The notes under the pieces are model-generated. The model did no database searches. It saw nothing but the letters and a program-made list of their open reading frames with translations, and was not told the DNA's origin. From positions 1 to 64,000 of the forward strand of contig NZ_JBHZAH010000007.1 of assembly GCF_042754225.1 (NCBI RefSeq): 64,000 nucleotides of DNA, in the 5' to 3' direction. Below, piece after piece: positions 33,427-42,040 of the stretch. Position 1 is the first letter of the stretch; every line of letters starts with the position of its first letter. Both the position numbers and the translations under genes were made by a program. The DNA comes from Rhodococcus_G sp042754225. Lineage in GTDB: Bacteria > Actinomycetota > Actinomycetes > Mycobacteriales > Mycobacteriaceae.

Positions 33427-33487
33427 GCAACCAGACAACCGATCCCACCGCAGACTTGTTCCTGGCACCTCCTGAGAGAATCGACCC

Positions 33488-35128
33488 ATGACCGCCACCC
33501 TGCACGCCGACGGGCTGTCCGCATCCCGCGGCGAGCGCCTCCTCTTCTCCGACCTCGACCTGGTCGTCGCACCGGGCGACGTCGTCGGCCTCGTCGGCGT
33601 GAACGGGGCGGGCAAGTCCACCCTGCTGTCGATCCTGTCCGGTCACAGCACCGCCGACATCGAGGGCTCGGTCACGCTCAGCCCGCCACACGCGACCGTC
33701 GGCCACCTCACCCAGGAACCCGAACGCCTGACCGGCGAGACCGTCGAGGACTTCCTCGGCAGGCGCACCGGAGTCACCGAGGCGGAGACGGAGATGAACG
33801 CGGCCGCGGAGTCGCTCGGCGAGGAGGGCGGGGACGACCGGTACTCGCACGCCCTCGAGCGCTGGCTCGCGCTCGGCGGGGCCGACCTGGCCGAGCGCGC
33901 GGAGAAGGTGCTCGCCGACCTGGGCCTCGACGTCGGGCTGACGGCCGAGATGACCGCACTCTCCGGCGGCCAGGCGGCGCGCGCGGGCCTGGCCTCGCTG
34001 CTGCTGTCGCGCTACGACATGCTGCTCCTCGACGAGCCGACCAACGACCTGGACCTCGACGGGCTCGAGCGGCTCGAGCGCTTCGTCGCGGAGGCACGCG
34101 CCGGCATCGTGGTGGTCAGCCACGACCGAGAGTTCCTGGCGCGCACGGTGACCGGGATCGTCGAACTCGACCTGGCGCAGCAGCAGATCTCGGTCTACGA
34201 CGGCAGCTACGACTCGTACCTCGCCGAGCGTGCCATCGCCCGCCAGCACGCGCGGGACCGCTACGAGGAGTACGCCGACACCAAGGCGGGCCTCGAGGAT
34301 CGCGCGCAGATGCAACGCAACTGGCTCGAGCACGGCGTCCGCAACGCACGCCGTAAGGCCAAGGGCTCGGACTCCGACAAGATGGGACGCAAGGCGCGTG
34401 CCGAGTCCACCGAGAAGCAGGCCGCGAAGGCACGGCAGACGCAGCGCCGGATCGAGCGCCTCGAGGTGGTCGAGGAGCCGCGCAAGGAGTGGGAACTGCG
34501 CATGCAGATTGCCGACGCCCCGCGCAGCGGCAGCGTGGTCGCCACGCTCGGCGGCGCGGTGGTTCAACGTGAAACGTTCCGCCTCGGACCCGTCACCACC
34601 CAGATCGACTGGGGCGACCGAATTCTCGTCACGGGCCCGAACGGATCGGGCAAGACCACCCTGCTCCGGGTCCTGCTCGGCAAGCTGACACCCGACGAGG
34701 GCACCGCGGCACTCGGGTCGGGCGTCGCGGTCGGCGAGGTGGACCAGGCACGCGGCCTCTTCGAGGGCGACGAGGCGTTGGCGGCGGCGTTCGGCGCGCA
34801 GGTGCCGGACTGGCCGGACGCCGAGGTGCGCACCCTGCTGGCGAAGTTCGGACTGCGCGGTGCGCACGTGCTGCGGCCGGCGAACTCGCTGTCCCCCGGC
34901 GAAAGGACAAGGGCGGCACTCGCTCTGCTGCAGGCACGCGGGGTGAACCTGCTGGTGCTCGACGAGCCGACCAACCACCTGGACCTGCCCGCAATCGAGC
35001 AGCTCGAACGAGCGATGGACGAGTACGAGGGCACCCTGCTGCTGGTCACCCACGACCGCCGGATGCTGGACACGATGCGCAGCACCCGGCGGTGGCGGAT
35101 GGAGTCGGGCAGCCTCAGCGAAGACTGA
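33488..35128 (+). CDS. ABC-F family ATPase (ribosome-associated)
   Basis: A 546-residue soluble protein with two ABC nucleotide-binding domains and no membrane segments. Walker A motifs are GVNGAGKST (about 38-46) and GPNGSGKTT (about 380); signatures are LSGGQ and LSPGE; Walker B motifs are MLLLDEPTNDLDLD and LLVLDEPTNHLDL. The linker (about 235-330) is charged and contains NWLEHGVRNARRKAKGSDSDK, the P-site-tRNA-interacting arm. ABC-F proteins rescue or protect ribosomes; some confer macrolide or related antibiotic resistance, but that cannot be read here. Ends 14 bases inside the convergent peroxidase gene. Confidence 0.9.
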   Translation: MTATLHADGLSASRGERLLFSDLDLVVAPGDVVGLVGVNGAGKSTLLSILSGHSTADIEGSVTLSPPHATVGHLTQEPERLTGETVEDFLGRRTGVTEAETEMNAAAESLGEEGGDDRYSHALERWLALGGADLAERAEKVLADLGLDVGLTAEMTALSGGQAARAGLASLLLSRYDMLLLDEPTNDLDLDGLERLERFVAEARAGIVVVSHDREFLARTVTGIVELDLAQQQISVYDGSYDSYLAERAIARQHARDRYEEYADTKAGLEDRAQMQRNWLEHGVRNARRKAKGSDSDKMGRKARAESTEKQAAKARQTQRRIERLEVVEEPRKEWELRMQIADAPRSGSVVATLGGAVVQRETFRLGPVTTQIDWGDRILVTGPNGSGKTTLLRVLLGKLTPDEGTAALGSGVAVGEVDQARGLFEGDEALAAAFGAQVPDWPDAEVRTLLAKFGLRGAHVLRPANSLSPGERTRAALALLQARGVNLLVLDEPTNHLDLPAIEQLERAMDEYEGTLLLVTHDRRMLDTMRSTRRWRMESGSLSED

Positions 35129-36308
35129 GCAGCGCCTGCCCCAGGTACTCCCCCTCCCGGCACCCGGGCGGGATCGCGAACACCGCGGACCCGATCGGAA
35201 TCGTCCAGCGGTTGAACATGTCCGAATCCGAGAGCCGCTGCTGCACGGGTGTGAACTGCGCCTCGACGTCGGCCTGGTAGGCGACGAAGATCAGCCCCGA
35301 GTCGGAGATCTCCGCACCGGACGGGGCCTCGTCGTAGTTGTACGCGCGCCGATGGAAACGCTGCCGCGGATCCGCCGACCGGGACCTGGCGATGTGCGAG
35401 AACTCCGAGATCACCGTCAACCCACCCGGTCCGGCAGCGGCGAAGTCCGGCTCGTCGTGTTCGGCGGTCCCCGTCAGCGGCGCGCCGTCGGAAAGCCTGC
35501 GGCCCATGACGATTTCACGTCCCGGAAGGTCCAGTTCGTCCCACGCGTCCAGATCCATCCGGATCCGCCGGATCACCATCGAGGTGCCCCCGGCCAGCCA
35601 CGGCTGCTCGGCGCCCTCGCACCACACCAGTGCGTCGAAGTCCGCGGAGCCCGCGGCGGGATTGACCGTGCCGTCCACCTGTCCCATCAGGTTGCGCATC
35701 GTGGTGCCCTCGGGTTCGGTGCCCCGGGCCCGCCGGAAACCGCGCTGGGTCCACCGCACGGTCGCCGTCGCCCTCGCCCCCTTGAGCAGCACGCGCAGCG
35801 CGTGGGCGAGGGCCACCGGGTCGTCGGCACCGACCTGCAACAGCAGGTCGCCGTCGCTCCAGCGCTCCTCGAGTCGGTCGATCGCGAACGGCGGCAACGG
35901 CTTCAGCCAAGCCGGCGCCGAGCCCTCGAGCCCGGCGGCACGCAGCAACCCCGGACCGAACCCGACCGTGACGGTGAGCCGGGCGGGGGCCGTCGCGAGT
36001 TCCGGCTCGGTGTCGGCGAGCACCGCGCGACCCGAGGTCAGCCGCGCGGCGTCGTCGGTCCACACACGCATCAGCCGCACCAGAGCGGCTCGGTCGGTGC
36101 CCGGCCGCAGGTCGAACGCCACGAAGGTGGTGTGCGCCTGCGGCGCGGTCGCGATCCCCGCCTGATGGGCACCGTGAAAGTCCACGGTGCCCGGCGCCGC
36201 GGTGGCCGCAGCCCGACCCGTGACCGCGCCGGCGCCCCACCCGAGCGCGGCACCGCCCGCGGCGACGGCGCCCGCGCCGAGCAGCCGCCGCCGGCTCAGC
36301 TCAGCCAC
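35115..36308 (-). CDS. Tat-exported DyP-type haem peroxidase
   Basis: A 397-residue protein with a twin-arginine signal (LSRRRLLGAGAVAAGG, cleavage near residue 35-40) and a DyP peroxidase fold. The GxxDG motif is GQVDGTVNP and the proximal histidine is probably in EFSHIARSRS; a distal Arg appears in MVIRRIRMDL. It oxidises substrates with H2O2 using haem outside the membrane; EfeB-like haem or iron handling is the alternative. The GTG start overlaps the stop of the PCuAC gene by eight bases; the longer frame was rejected because it would overlap further and displace the Tat motif. Confidence 0.88.
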   Translation of the reverse strand: MAELSRRRLLGAGAVAAGGAALGWGAGAVTGRAAATAAPGTVDFHGAHQAGIATAPQAHTTFVAFDLRPGTDRAALVRLMRVWTDDAARLTSGRAVLADTEPELATAPARLTVTVGFGPGLLRAAGLEGSAPAWLKPLPPFAIDRLEERWSDGDLLLQVGADDPVALAHALRVLLKGARATATVRWTQRGFRRARGTEPEGTTMRNLMGQVDGTVNPAAGSADFDALVWCEGAEQPWLAGGTSMVIRRIRMDLDAWDELDLPGREIVMGRRLSDGAPLTGTAEHDEPDFAAAGPGGLTVISEFSHIARSRSADPRQRFHRRAYNYDEAPSGAEISDSGLIFVAYQADVEAQFTPVQQRLSDSDMFNRWTIPIGSAVFAIPPGCREGEYLGQALLSLR

Positions 36309-36807
36309 CGTGCGACTCCGAGTACTCCTCCTTGGCCCCCGCGAAGTCACGGACCTGTGCGGTGAACTCGACGGTGCTGCCGTCCGCGAAACGCATCGTC
36401 AGCGGGACGTCGGCGCCGGCCCGGACCGGGCCGGGGAGCTCGAAGAACATGATGTGATCCGCGCCGGGCGCGAGCGTGTGCGAGCCGTTCGCGGGGATGG
36501 TGAAGCCGCCGTCCTTCTGCCGCATCTTCATGGCGCCGCTGCCGTCCGAGGCCATCTCGTGGAGCTCGACGCGCGGGGATACCGGGCTGCTGACCTCGGT
36601 GAGCGTCACGTCCGAGCCGGAACCGTTGGCGAGGGTACCGAATGCCGCAGTCATCCCGCTGTCGGCCGCCTTCACCCAGGAGTCGGTGAAGGTGATCGCC
36701 TGCGCCTGCGGGGCGTCGTCGCCGCCGCTCGAGCAGCCGGCGAGCGCGAGGGCGGTCGCCGCTGCCAGGCCGGCGGATACGAGGCGGAATCGGGTGGTCG
36801 TGGTCAT
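36301..36807 (-). CDS. PCuAC-family copper chaperone lipoprotein
   Basis: A 168-residue lipoprotein with lipobox ALAGC (Cys25) and a PCuAC domain. Copper-binding residues are visible as His83 and Met85 (VELHEM), Met93/Met95 (GAMKM), His118 and Met120 (ADHIMFF), matching the H(M)X10MX21HXM pattern. It carries Cu(I) outside the membrane, classically to cytochrome oxidase. It is translationally coupled to the DyP peroxidase and lies behind a membrane protein gene, a pairing that suggests joint metal or haem handling in the envelope. Confidence 0.9.
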   Translation of the reverse strand: MTTTTRFRLVSAGLAAATALALAGCSSGGDDAPQAQAITFTDSWVKAADSGMTAAFGTLANGSGSDVTLTEVSSPVSPRVELHEMASDGSGAMKMRQKDGGFTIPANGSHTLAPGADHIMFFELPGPVRAGADVPLTMRFADGSTVEFTAQVRDFAGAKEEYSESHGG

Positions 36808-36932
36808 GGGGTGTCGTTCCTTCGTCTAGGTGGTGCGCGGGGGCGTGCGCGCACGGCGGAGCGCACGGACGGATCCGCGTCGGCCGCGGGACGGCCGGAC
36901 GGCCGTGCCCGCGAGGTGAGGTGGGGTGTCGG

Positions 36933-37478
36933 TCAGACGAAGTCGGGCGGGCCGCGGCGTGGCTCGGTACCGCGGCCCACCGCGGCGAGCACCGGATGGC
37001 GGTCGGCGACGGGCAACCATGTGCGTGGCAACTCGACCGCCGGGACCCGCGCGAGCAGCGCGGCGGCGACTGCGCGCAGGGCGGCCTCGACGCGCGGACC
37101 GATCCGCTCGGCCGCGACGATGAGCGCGGCGCAGACCGCGATGGAGACGAGATGGGCGGCGACCATCAGCTGCCCCGGCGAACCTGCCGGCGATGCTCCG
37201 GGGTGGTGTCCACCCGCGATCGACAGACACAGGTGCGCCCCGACCTGGCCGGCCGCGAGGACCGGGACCAGCGGCGCCGCTCCGCGACGCAGCACCGGAA
37301 TCGCGACGGTCGCGCTGGACAGGACCGCGGCGACGCCGACGAGCAGCAGCAGGGCCGAGCTGGTGGGCAGTCCGCCACCGGCTGTTCCGTGCGCGGCGAC
37401 AGCCACGGCCACGGTCACCGCGCCGACGGACGTGCAGCGGACTCGACGAGCGAGCTGCTCCCCCGGCGCGACAGGCAT
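36933..37478 (-). CDS. membrane protein of the copper/peroxidase set
   Basis: A 181-residue protein with about four transmembrane segments (about 18-34, 40-62, 68-88 and 105-125) and a basic C-terminal tail. A His-containing stretch LCLSIAGGHHPGAS between segments three and four could bind metal. I do not recognise the family with confidence; similar small membrane proteins are often found beside PCuAC or CopC/YcnI genes in actinobacteria. It is on the same strand as the PCuAC gene with a 125-base gap, so may have separate or shared transcription. Confidence 0.65.
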   Translation of the reverse strand: MPVAPGEQLARRVRCTSVGAVTVAVAVAAHGTAGGGLPTSSALLLLVGVAAVLSSATVAIPVLRRGAAPLVPVLAAGQVGAHLCLSIAGGHHPGASPAGSPGQLMVAAHLVSIAVCAALIVAAERIGPRVEAALRAVAAALLARVPAVELPRTWLPVADRHPVLAAVGRGTEPRRGPPDFV

Positions 37479-37560
37479 GACCAGACGCTACTACGCAGCG
37501 TCGTATGCATCGACACGGCCCCGATCGAGACATAGCGGACAGGCGAACAACTTGACGAAC

Positions 37561-37578
37561 TGTTGTGTTTTTACAACA
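37561..37578. promoter_or_regulatory. palindromic operator before the XRE regulator
   Basis: TGTTGT-GTTTTT-ACAACA is a perfect 6-6-6 inverted repeat ending nine bases before the regulator's ATG. A -35-like TTGACG lies at 37552-37557 and the right arm overlaps a weak -10 (TACAAC at 37573-37578, 15-base spacing). Autoregulation by the XRE protein is inferred. Confidence 0.5.
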
Positions 37579-37587
37579 CTCTGGTGC

Positions 37588-37878
37588 ATGAGTCCGGTAC
37601 GGCGGGGCGAGTCGCGGCCCATCTTCAACCGCATCGCGGTGCTGCGAGCCGAACGCTCACTGAGCCGGGCGAGGCTGGCGGAGCTGATCGAGGTGAACCC
37701 GCAGACCGTCGGCGCCCTCGAACGCGGCGACCACTACCCCAGCCTCGACCTCGCCATGCGGATCTGCGAGGTGTTCGCCCTGCCCGTCGAGGCCGTGTTC
37801 TCACGTACCGCGTTCACCCCCTTGTCCACCGAGCTCTACCGCCGCGAACCCCGACAGGAGGGCGACGATCATGGCTGA
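37588..37878 (+). CDS. XRE-family transcriptional regulator
   Basis: A 96-residue protein consisting of a single helix-turn-helix domain (about 12-70): IAVLRAERSLSRARLAELIEVNPQTVGALERGDHYPSLDLAMRI, typical of the YozG/Cro-type regulators that head ABC-exporter operons. Start is ATG at MSPVRRGESR. Its 3' end overlaps the next gene by eight bases, so it is part of a four-gene coupled operon with a membrane protein and an ABC transporter. It probably represses its own promoter through the adjacent palindrome. Confidence 0.88.
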   Translation: MSPVRRGESRPIFNRIAVLRAERSLSRARLAELIEVNPQTVGALERGDHYPSLDLAMRICEVFALPVEAVFSRTAFTPLSTELYRREPRQEGDDHG

Positions 37879-38419
37879 GAGCACCATCGTCGAGCGCTAC
37901 CAGGCCCGCCGGACCCGACGATTCCTCGCGGACTCCGAGAAATGGGGCCGGATGCTGCCGGCCTGGCGCACCCAGCGCCGCCGCCGCGCCCTGGTCCTGG
38001 CGCTCGGTGCGACGTTCGCGTTCATGGCGGCGGTCGGGGTGCTGTGCCACTTCTTCGACCGCGCGCCGATTCTCTGGTTGCCGGCCTGTCTGCTGTTCTT
38101 CCCGATCTGGACGTCGCTGCAGATCGTCTCCGGCCGCCTCGGCGATGCGCCGACCACCACCCTGGACGAGTGGGAGGTGCAGCAGCAGAACGCCGCCCGG
38201 TCCGCGGGCCTGACCATCACCCAGTTCCTCGTGATGATCCCGGTGTTCTATCTCGTCGTCGGCAGCGTGGCCACCGACGGCGACGGCGCCCGGATCGCCT
38301 ACGCCGGCGGCCTGCTCACCCTGACGACCCTGATGATCGGCGGCTGCTCGCCCGCGATGATCCTCGCCTGGACCCGACCCGACCCCGACACCGACGACTA
38401 CCTTCAGGAGGCCGCATGA
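37871..38419 (+). CDS. four-TM membrane protein of the ABC operon
   Basis: A 182-residue protein with a charged N-terminal segment (RYQARRTRRFLADSEKWGRML) and about four transmembrane segments (about 42-60, 66-85, 115-135 and 140-165). I do not recognise a named family. Small membrane proteins of this size are often found between an XRE regulator and a NatAB-like exporter. It overlaps the regulator by eight bases and the ATPase gene by four bases (ATGA), so it is translated together with both and may be a transporter accessory or signal sensor. Confidence 0.7.
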   Translation: MAESTIVERYQARRTRRFLADSEKWGRMLPAWRTQRRRRALVLALGATFAFMAAVGVLCHFFDRAPILWLPACLLFFPIWTSLQIVSGRLGDAPTTTLDEWEVQQQNAARSAGLTITQFLVMIPVFYLVVGSVATDGDGARIAYAGGLLTLTTLMIGGCSPAMILAWTRPDPDTDDYLQEAA

Positions 38420-39315
38420 CCGCGAACACCCTTGCCCTGGAACGAGTCTCCAAACGCTACGGCGACGTCGTCGCCCTCGACGACCTCAGCTTCGAGGTGC
38501 AGCCCGGCGAGATCTTCGGCTTCGTCGGCTCCAACGGCGCGGGCAAGACCACCACCATGCGCATCGTGCTCGGCGTGCTGGCCGCGGACGCCGGTGAGGT
38601 CCGGCTCGGCGGCCGTCCGATCGACCTCGACGTCCGTCGCACGATCGGCTACATGCCCGAGGAACGCGGGCTGTATCCGAAGATGAAGGTCGGCGCCCAG
38701 TTGTCGTACCTAGCCGAGCTGCACGGACTTTCGCGTTCCGATGCCCGAGCCGCGGTCACCCGGTGGACGGAGCGGCTGGGCATTGCCGAGCGCCTCGGCG
38801 ACACCGTGGACTCACTCAGCCTCGGCAACCAGCAACGCGTGCAGCTGGCCGCCGCACTGGTGCACGACCCGGCGGTGCTCGTCCTCGACGAGCCCTTCTC
38901 CGGACTCGATCCGGTGGCCGTCGACGTGATGAGCGAGGTCCTCGCAGAGAAGGCGGCCACCGGCGTCCCGGTGATCTTCTCCAGCCACCAGCTCGATCTG
39001 GTGCAACGCCTGTGCCACCGCGTCGGCATCATCTCCCGCGGACACATGCGCGCGGTCGGCACCGTGGACGAACTCCGCGGCACCGGGCCGCAACAGCTCG
39101 TGGTGCACGCGCCCGGCGCGGCGGCCGATTGGGCGGACCGCCTGGTCGGCGTGCGCACCGTCGATCGCCGGGACGGACGCACCGTGCTCGAAATCGACGC
39201 CGCGACCGACGACCAGGCGGTTCTGGCCGCGGCCCTGAAAACCGGTCCGGTGCACGAGTTCTCCCTTCGCAGGCCGACCCTGACCGAACTGTTCCGAGAG
39301 GTCGTGACCGCGTGA
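38416..39315 (+). CDS. ABC exporter ATPase, NatA-like
   Basis: A 299-residue ABC ATPase with Walker A GSNGAGKTT (about 36-44), Q-loop in TIGYMPEERGLYPKM, signature LSLGNQQ (a variant of LSGGQ), Walker B VLVLDEPFSGLDP and switch His in FSSHQLDLV. The C-terminal extension (about 215-299) is the DUF4162 type seen in NatA and related exporters. It powers the permease encoded by the next gene. The start overlaps the upstream stop in ATGA and follows an AGGAGG ribosome site; its stop overlaps the permease GTG by four bases. Confidence 0.9.
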   Translation: MTANTLALERVSKRYGDVVALDDLSFEVQPGEIFGFVGSNGAGKTTTMRIVLGVLAADAGEVRLGGRPIDLDVRRTIGYMPEERGLYPKMKVGAQLSYLAELHGLSRSDARAAVTRWTERLGIAERLGDTVDSLSLGNQQRVQLAAALVHDPAVLVLDEPFSGLDPVAVDVMSEVLAEKAATGVPVIFSSHQLDLVQRLCHRVGIISRGHMRAVGTVDELRGTGPQQLVVHAPGAAADWADRLVGVRTVDRRDGRTVLEIDAATDDQAVLAAALKTGPVHEFSLRRPTLTELFREVVTA

Positions 39316-40517
39316 GCACCCCCACCGCGTTGAGCAACGCCCGCGCCGTCTCGCTGGTCGCGCGGCGCGAGTTCCTCACCCAGGTCCGGAAGAAGAGCTT
39401 CCTGATCAGCAACGTGATCGTGCTGGTCGCGATCATCGGCGGCATCGTCGCGTACTCCCTCTTCTCCGGCGGCGGCGACGAGAACCGCGACACCGTCGGA
39501 CTCGTCGGCGACCAGTCACTGTCCGCCCTGCTGGTCACGGCAGGCGAACAGACCGGCACGCTCGTCGAGGTGTCGGCCGTGCCCGACGAGGCGACCGCCC
39601 GCAGCCGCGTCGAGTCCGGCGACCTCGACGTCGCCCTGATCCCGCACCCCGACGGTTCCGCGACGGCCGTCACCGACTCCGAGATCGACACCGGACTGCG
39701 CACCGTTCTCGACGCGGCGGTGGCCGGGCAGGCCCAGCAGTCGACGTTGGCCGCGCAGGGCGTGGACACCGCCGCGCTCCGCGAGGACACCGCCGCCGCC
39801 GTGGTCACCGTCGACGCGATCAACCCGCCGGATCCCGAACGGGGACAACGCATCGCCCTGTCCATCGCCGCAGTGGTGGTGCTGTACATGCAGATTCTCG
39901 CGTTCGGCATGTACGTGGCGATGGGCGTCGTCGAGGAGAAGTCCAGCCGGGTGGTCGAGCTGCTGCTCTCCACCCTGCGACCGCTGCAGCTGTTGTGGGG
40001 CAAGATCATCGGCATCGGAGCGGTCGGCCTGCTGCAGCTCACCGCGTACGGCATCGCCGGCGTCGGCACCGGTCTGGCGACCGGGGCACTCACCGTGACC
40101 GGCGCCGCTCTGGGCACCGTCGCGAGCACCCTCGGCTGGTTCGTCCTCGGGTTCGCGTTCTTCGCGGTCCTCTACGCGGCGGCCGGCTCGATGGTCTCGC
40201 GGCAGGAGGACGTCAACTCCACCGCGATGCCGCTGACCCTGCTGATCATGGCGATGTTCTTCACCGCGTTCTCCGCGGTGAGCAACCCGGACGGCACGCT
40301 GAGCAACGTGCTCAGCTGGATCCCACCGTTCTCGGCGGTGCTGATGCCGCTGCGGATCGCGGCCGGCGTCACCGGGCCGGGGCAGGTACTCGGCACCATC
40401 GTGATCATGCTGGCCGTCACCGTCACGCTCTCGGCGGTCGCGGCAAAGATCTACCAGCGCTCTATTCTGCGGGTGGGCAAGACGGTGTCCTGGAAGGAGG
40501 CCTTCGGACGGTCGTAG
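39312..40517 (+). CDS. ABC-2 type permease, NatB-like
   Basis: A 401-residue membrane protein with one N-terminal transmembrane segment (about 30-50), a large extracytoplasmic domain (about 55-185) and five or six C-terminal segments (190-385). VARREFLTQVRKKSFLISN before the first segment and MGVVEEKSSRVVELLLSTLRPLQLLWGKIIG are typical of NatB/ABC-2 exporters. With the adjacent ATPase it should export Na+, a lipid or a toxic compound. Substrate unknown. GTG start overlaps the ATPase stop (GTGA). Confidence 0.88.
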   Translation: MSTPTALSNARAVSLVARREFLTQVRKKSFLISNVIVLVAIIGGIVAYSLFSGGGDENRDTVGLVGDQSLSALLVTAGEQTGTLVEVSAVPDEATARSRVESGDLDVALIPHPDGSATAVTDSEIDTGLRTVLDAAVAGQAQQSTLAAQGVDTAALREDTAAAVVTVDAINPPDPERGQRIALSIAAVVVLYMQILAFGMYVAMGVVEEKSSRVVELLLSTLRPLQLLWGKIIGIGAVGLLQLTAYGIAGVGTGLATGALTVTGAALGTVASTLGWFVLGFAFFAVLYAAAGSMVSRQEDVNSTAMPLTLLIMAMFFTAFSAVSNPDGTLSNVLSWIPPFSAVLMPLRIAAGVTGPGQVLGTIVIMLAVTVTLSAVAAKIYQRSILRVGKTVSWKEAFGRS

Positions 40518-40546
40518 CACCGGCGCCGAGGGCTATGGTCAGGCGC

Positions 40547-42040
40547 ATGACCGCGCGACTGTCTGCCCACGGGATCCTCGGCCTGGTACTCGACGCCGAC
40601 AGCTACGTCTCCTGGGACCGACCGCCGATCGAGGTGGACGCAGGCCCGGCGTACCGCACGGACCTCGACGCGGCGAAGGCGAAGACCGGCCTGGACGAGT
40701 CTGTGATCACCGGCGAGGGCACCGTGCGCGGGCGCCGGGTCGCGGTGATCGCCTGCGAGTTCGGATTTCTCGCCGGGTCCATCGGCGTGGCCGCCGCGGA
40801 ACGGATCGTGAGCGCCGTCGAGCGCGCCACCGCCGAGGGCCTGCCGCTGCTGGCCTCGCCGACCTCCGGCGGCACCCGCATGCAGGAGGGCACCGTCGCC
40901 TTCGTGCAGATGGTGAAGATCGCCGCGGCGATCACCGTGCACAAGGCCGCTCACCTGCCGTACCTGGTCTACCTGCGCAACCCGACCACGGGCGGGGTGT
41001 TCGCGTCCTGGGGGTCGCTCGGGCACGTGACCGTCGCCGAACCCGGCGCACTGGTCGGATTCCTCGGCCCGCGCGTCTACCAGGCGCTGTACGGCGAGAA
41101 GTTCCCGGACGGCGTGCAGACCGCCGAGAACCTGTACGCGAAGGGCGTCATCGACGGCGTCGTGGAGCCGAAGTGGTTGCGGCACCTGCTTCATCGCGCA
41201 CTGCGGGTGATGACCGGCGAGGCCGACGCGTGGGTGGACGAGCATCCCGAACCCGCCGAGATCCCGGATGTACCTGCCTGGCAGTCGGTGATGCTGTCCC
41301 GGCGGGCCGACCGTCCTGGCATCCGTCAGCTGCTGAGATATGCCGCCACGGAGCAGGTTCCGCTCAGCGGCACCGGCCAGGGCGAGGCCGACAAGACCGT
41401 ACTGGTCTCGCTGGCCCGGTTCCGCGGCGCACCCTGCGTGCTGTTCGGACAGGACCGCAGCGGCCAGTCCGCCCAGCACACGATGGGCCCGGGGGCGCTG
41501 CGCGAAGCTCGGCGCGCGATGAAACTCGCTCAGGAGCTGGGCATCCCGCTGGTGCTCGTCATCGACACCCTCGGTGCCTCGCTGTCGAAGGAGGCCGAGG
41601 AACGCGGGCTCGCGCCCGAGATCGCCCGCTGCCTCGCCGATCTCGTCACCCTCGACACCGCGACCGTCTCGGTACTGCTCGGCCAGGGCACCGGCGGCGG
41701 CGCGCTGGCCCTGCTGCCCGCGGACCGGGTGCTCTGCGCGCAGAACGGCTGGCTCGCCCCGCTGCCACCGGAGGGCGCCAGCGCGATCGTGCACCGCGAC
41801 ACCACCCACGCCCCGCGAATGGCTGCGGCCCAAGGCATCCGGTCCCTCGACCTGCTTCGCGACGGCGTGGTCGACGCGATCATCCCGGAACTGCCCGATG
41901 CCGCGGACGAGCCGATCGCCTTCTCCAAACGGGTCGGCGAGGCCGTTGCGCGTGAGCTGGCCGCACTGGTCGGCACGACCGCCGAGCAGCGGTACACGGA
42001 CCGGATCGCCAGGTACCGCAACCTCGGGTTGCCCGGATGA
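40547..42040 (+). CDS. accD3: AccD3-like acyl-CoA carboxyltransferase
   Basis: A 497-residue protein with two carboxyltransferase (crotonase-like) halves, the N-terminal about 1-230 and the C-terminal about 250-495. Visible stretches include the acyl-CoA/biotin-site blocks PTSGGTRMQEGTVAFVQM, NPTTGGVFASWGSLGHVTVAEP and, in the second half, VLLGQGTGGGALALLPADRVL. It resembles M. tuberculosis AccD3 and the fused AccDA of corynebacteria. It should transfer carboxyl from biotin to an acyl-CoA, but no biotin-carboxylase subunit is nearby, so partner and substrate are open. A second in-frame ATG four codons upstream is possible. Confidence 0.8.
   Translation: MTARLSAHGILGLVLDADSYVSWDRPPIEVDAGPAYRTDLDAAKAKTGLDESVITGEGTVRGRRVAVIACEFGFLAGSIGVAAAERIVSAVERATAEGLPLLASPTSGGTRMQEGTVAFVQMVKIAAAITVHKAAHLPYLVYLRNPTTGGVFASWGSLGHVTVAEPGALVGFLGPRVYQALYGEKFPDGVQTAENLYAKGVIDGVVEPKWLRHLLHRALRVMTGEADAWVDEHPEPAEIPDVPAWQSVMLSRRADRPGIRQLLRYAATEQVPLSGTGQGEADKTVLVSLARFRGAPCVLFGQDRSGQSAQHTMGPGALREARRAMKLAQELGIPLVLVIDTLGASLSKEAEERGLAPEIARCLADLVTLDTATVSVLLGQGTGGGALALLPADRVLCAQNGWLAPLPPEGASAIVHRDTTHAPRMAAAQGIRSLDLLRDGVVDAIIPELPDAADEPIAFSKRVGEAVARELAALVGTTAEQRYTDRIARYRNLGLPG

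Noticed and set aside
36187..37587. Long plus-strand extension upstream of the XRE regulator
   Set aside because: It is antisense to the copper/peroxidase genes; the regulator's own ATG follows a promoter-like palindrome.
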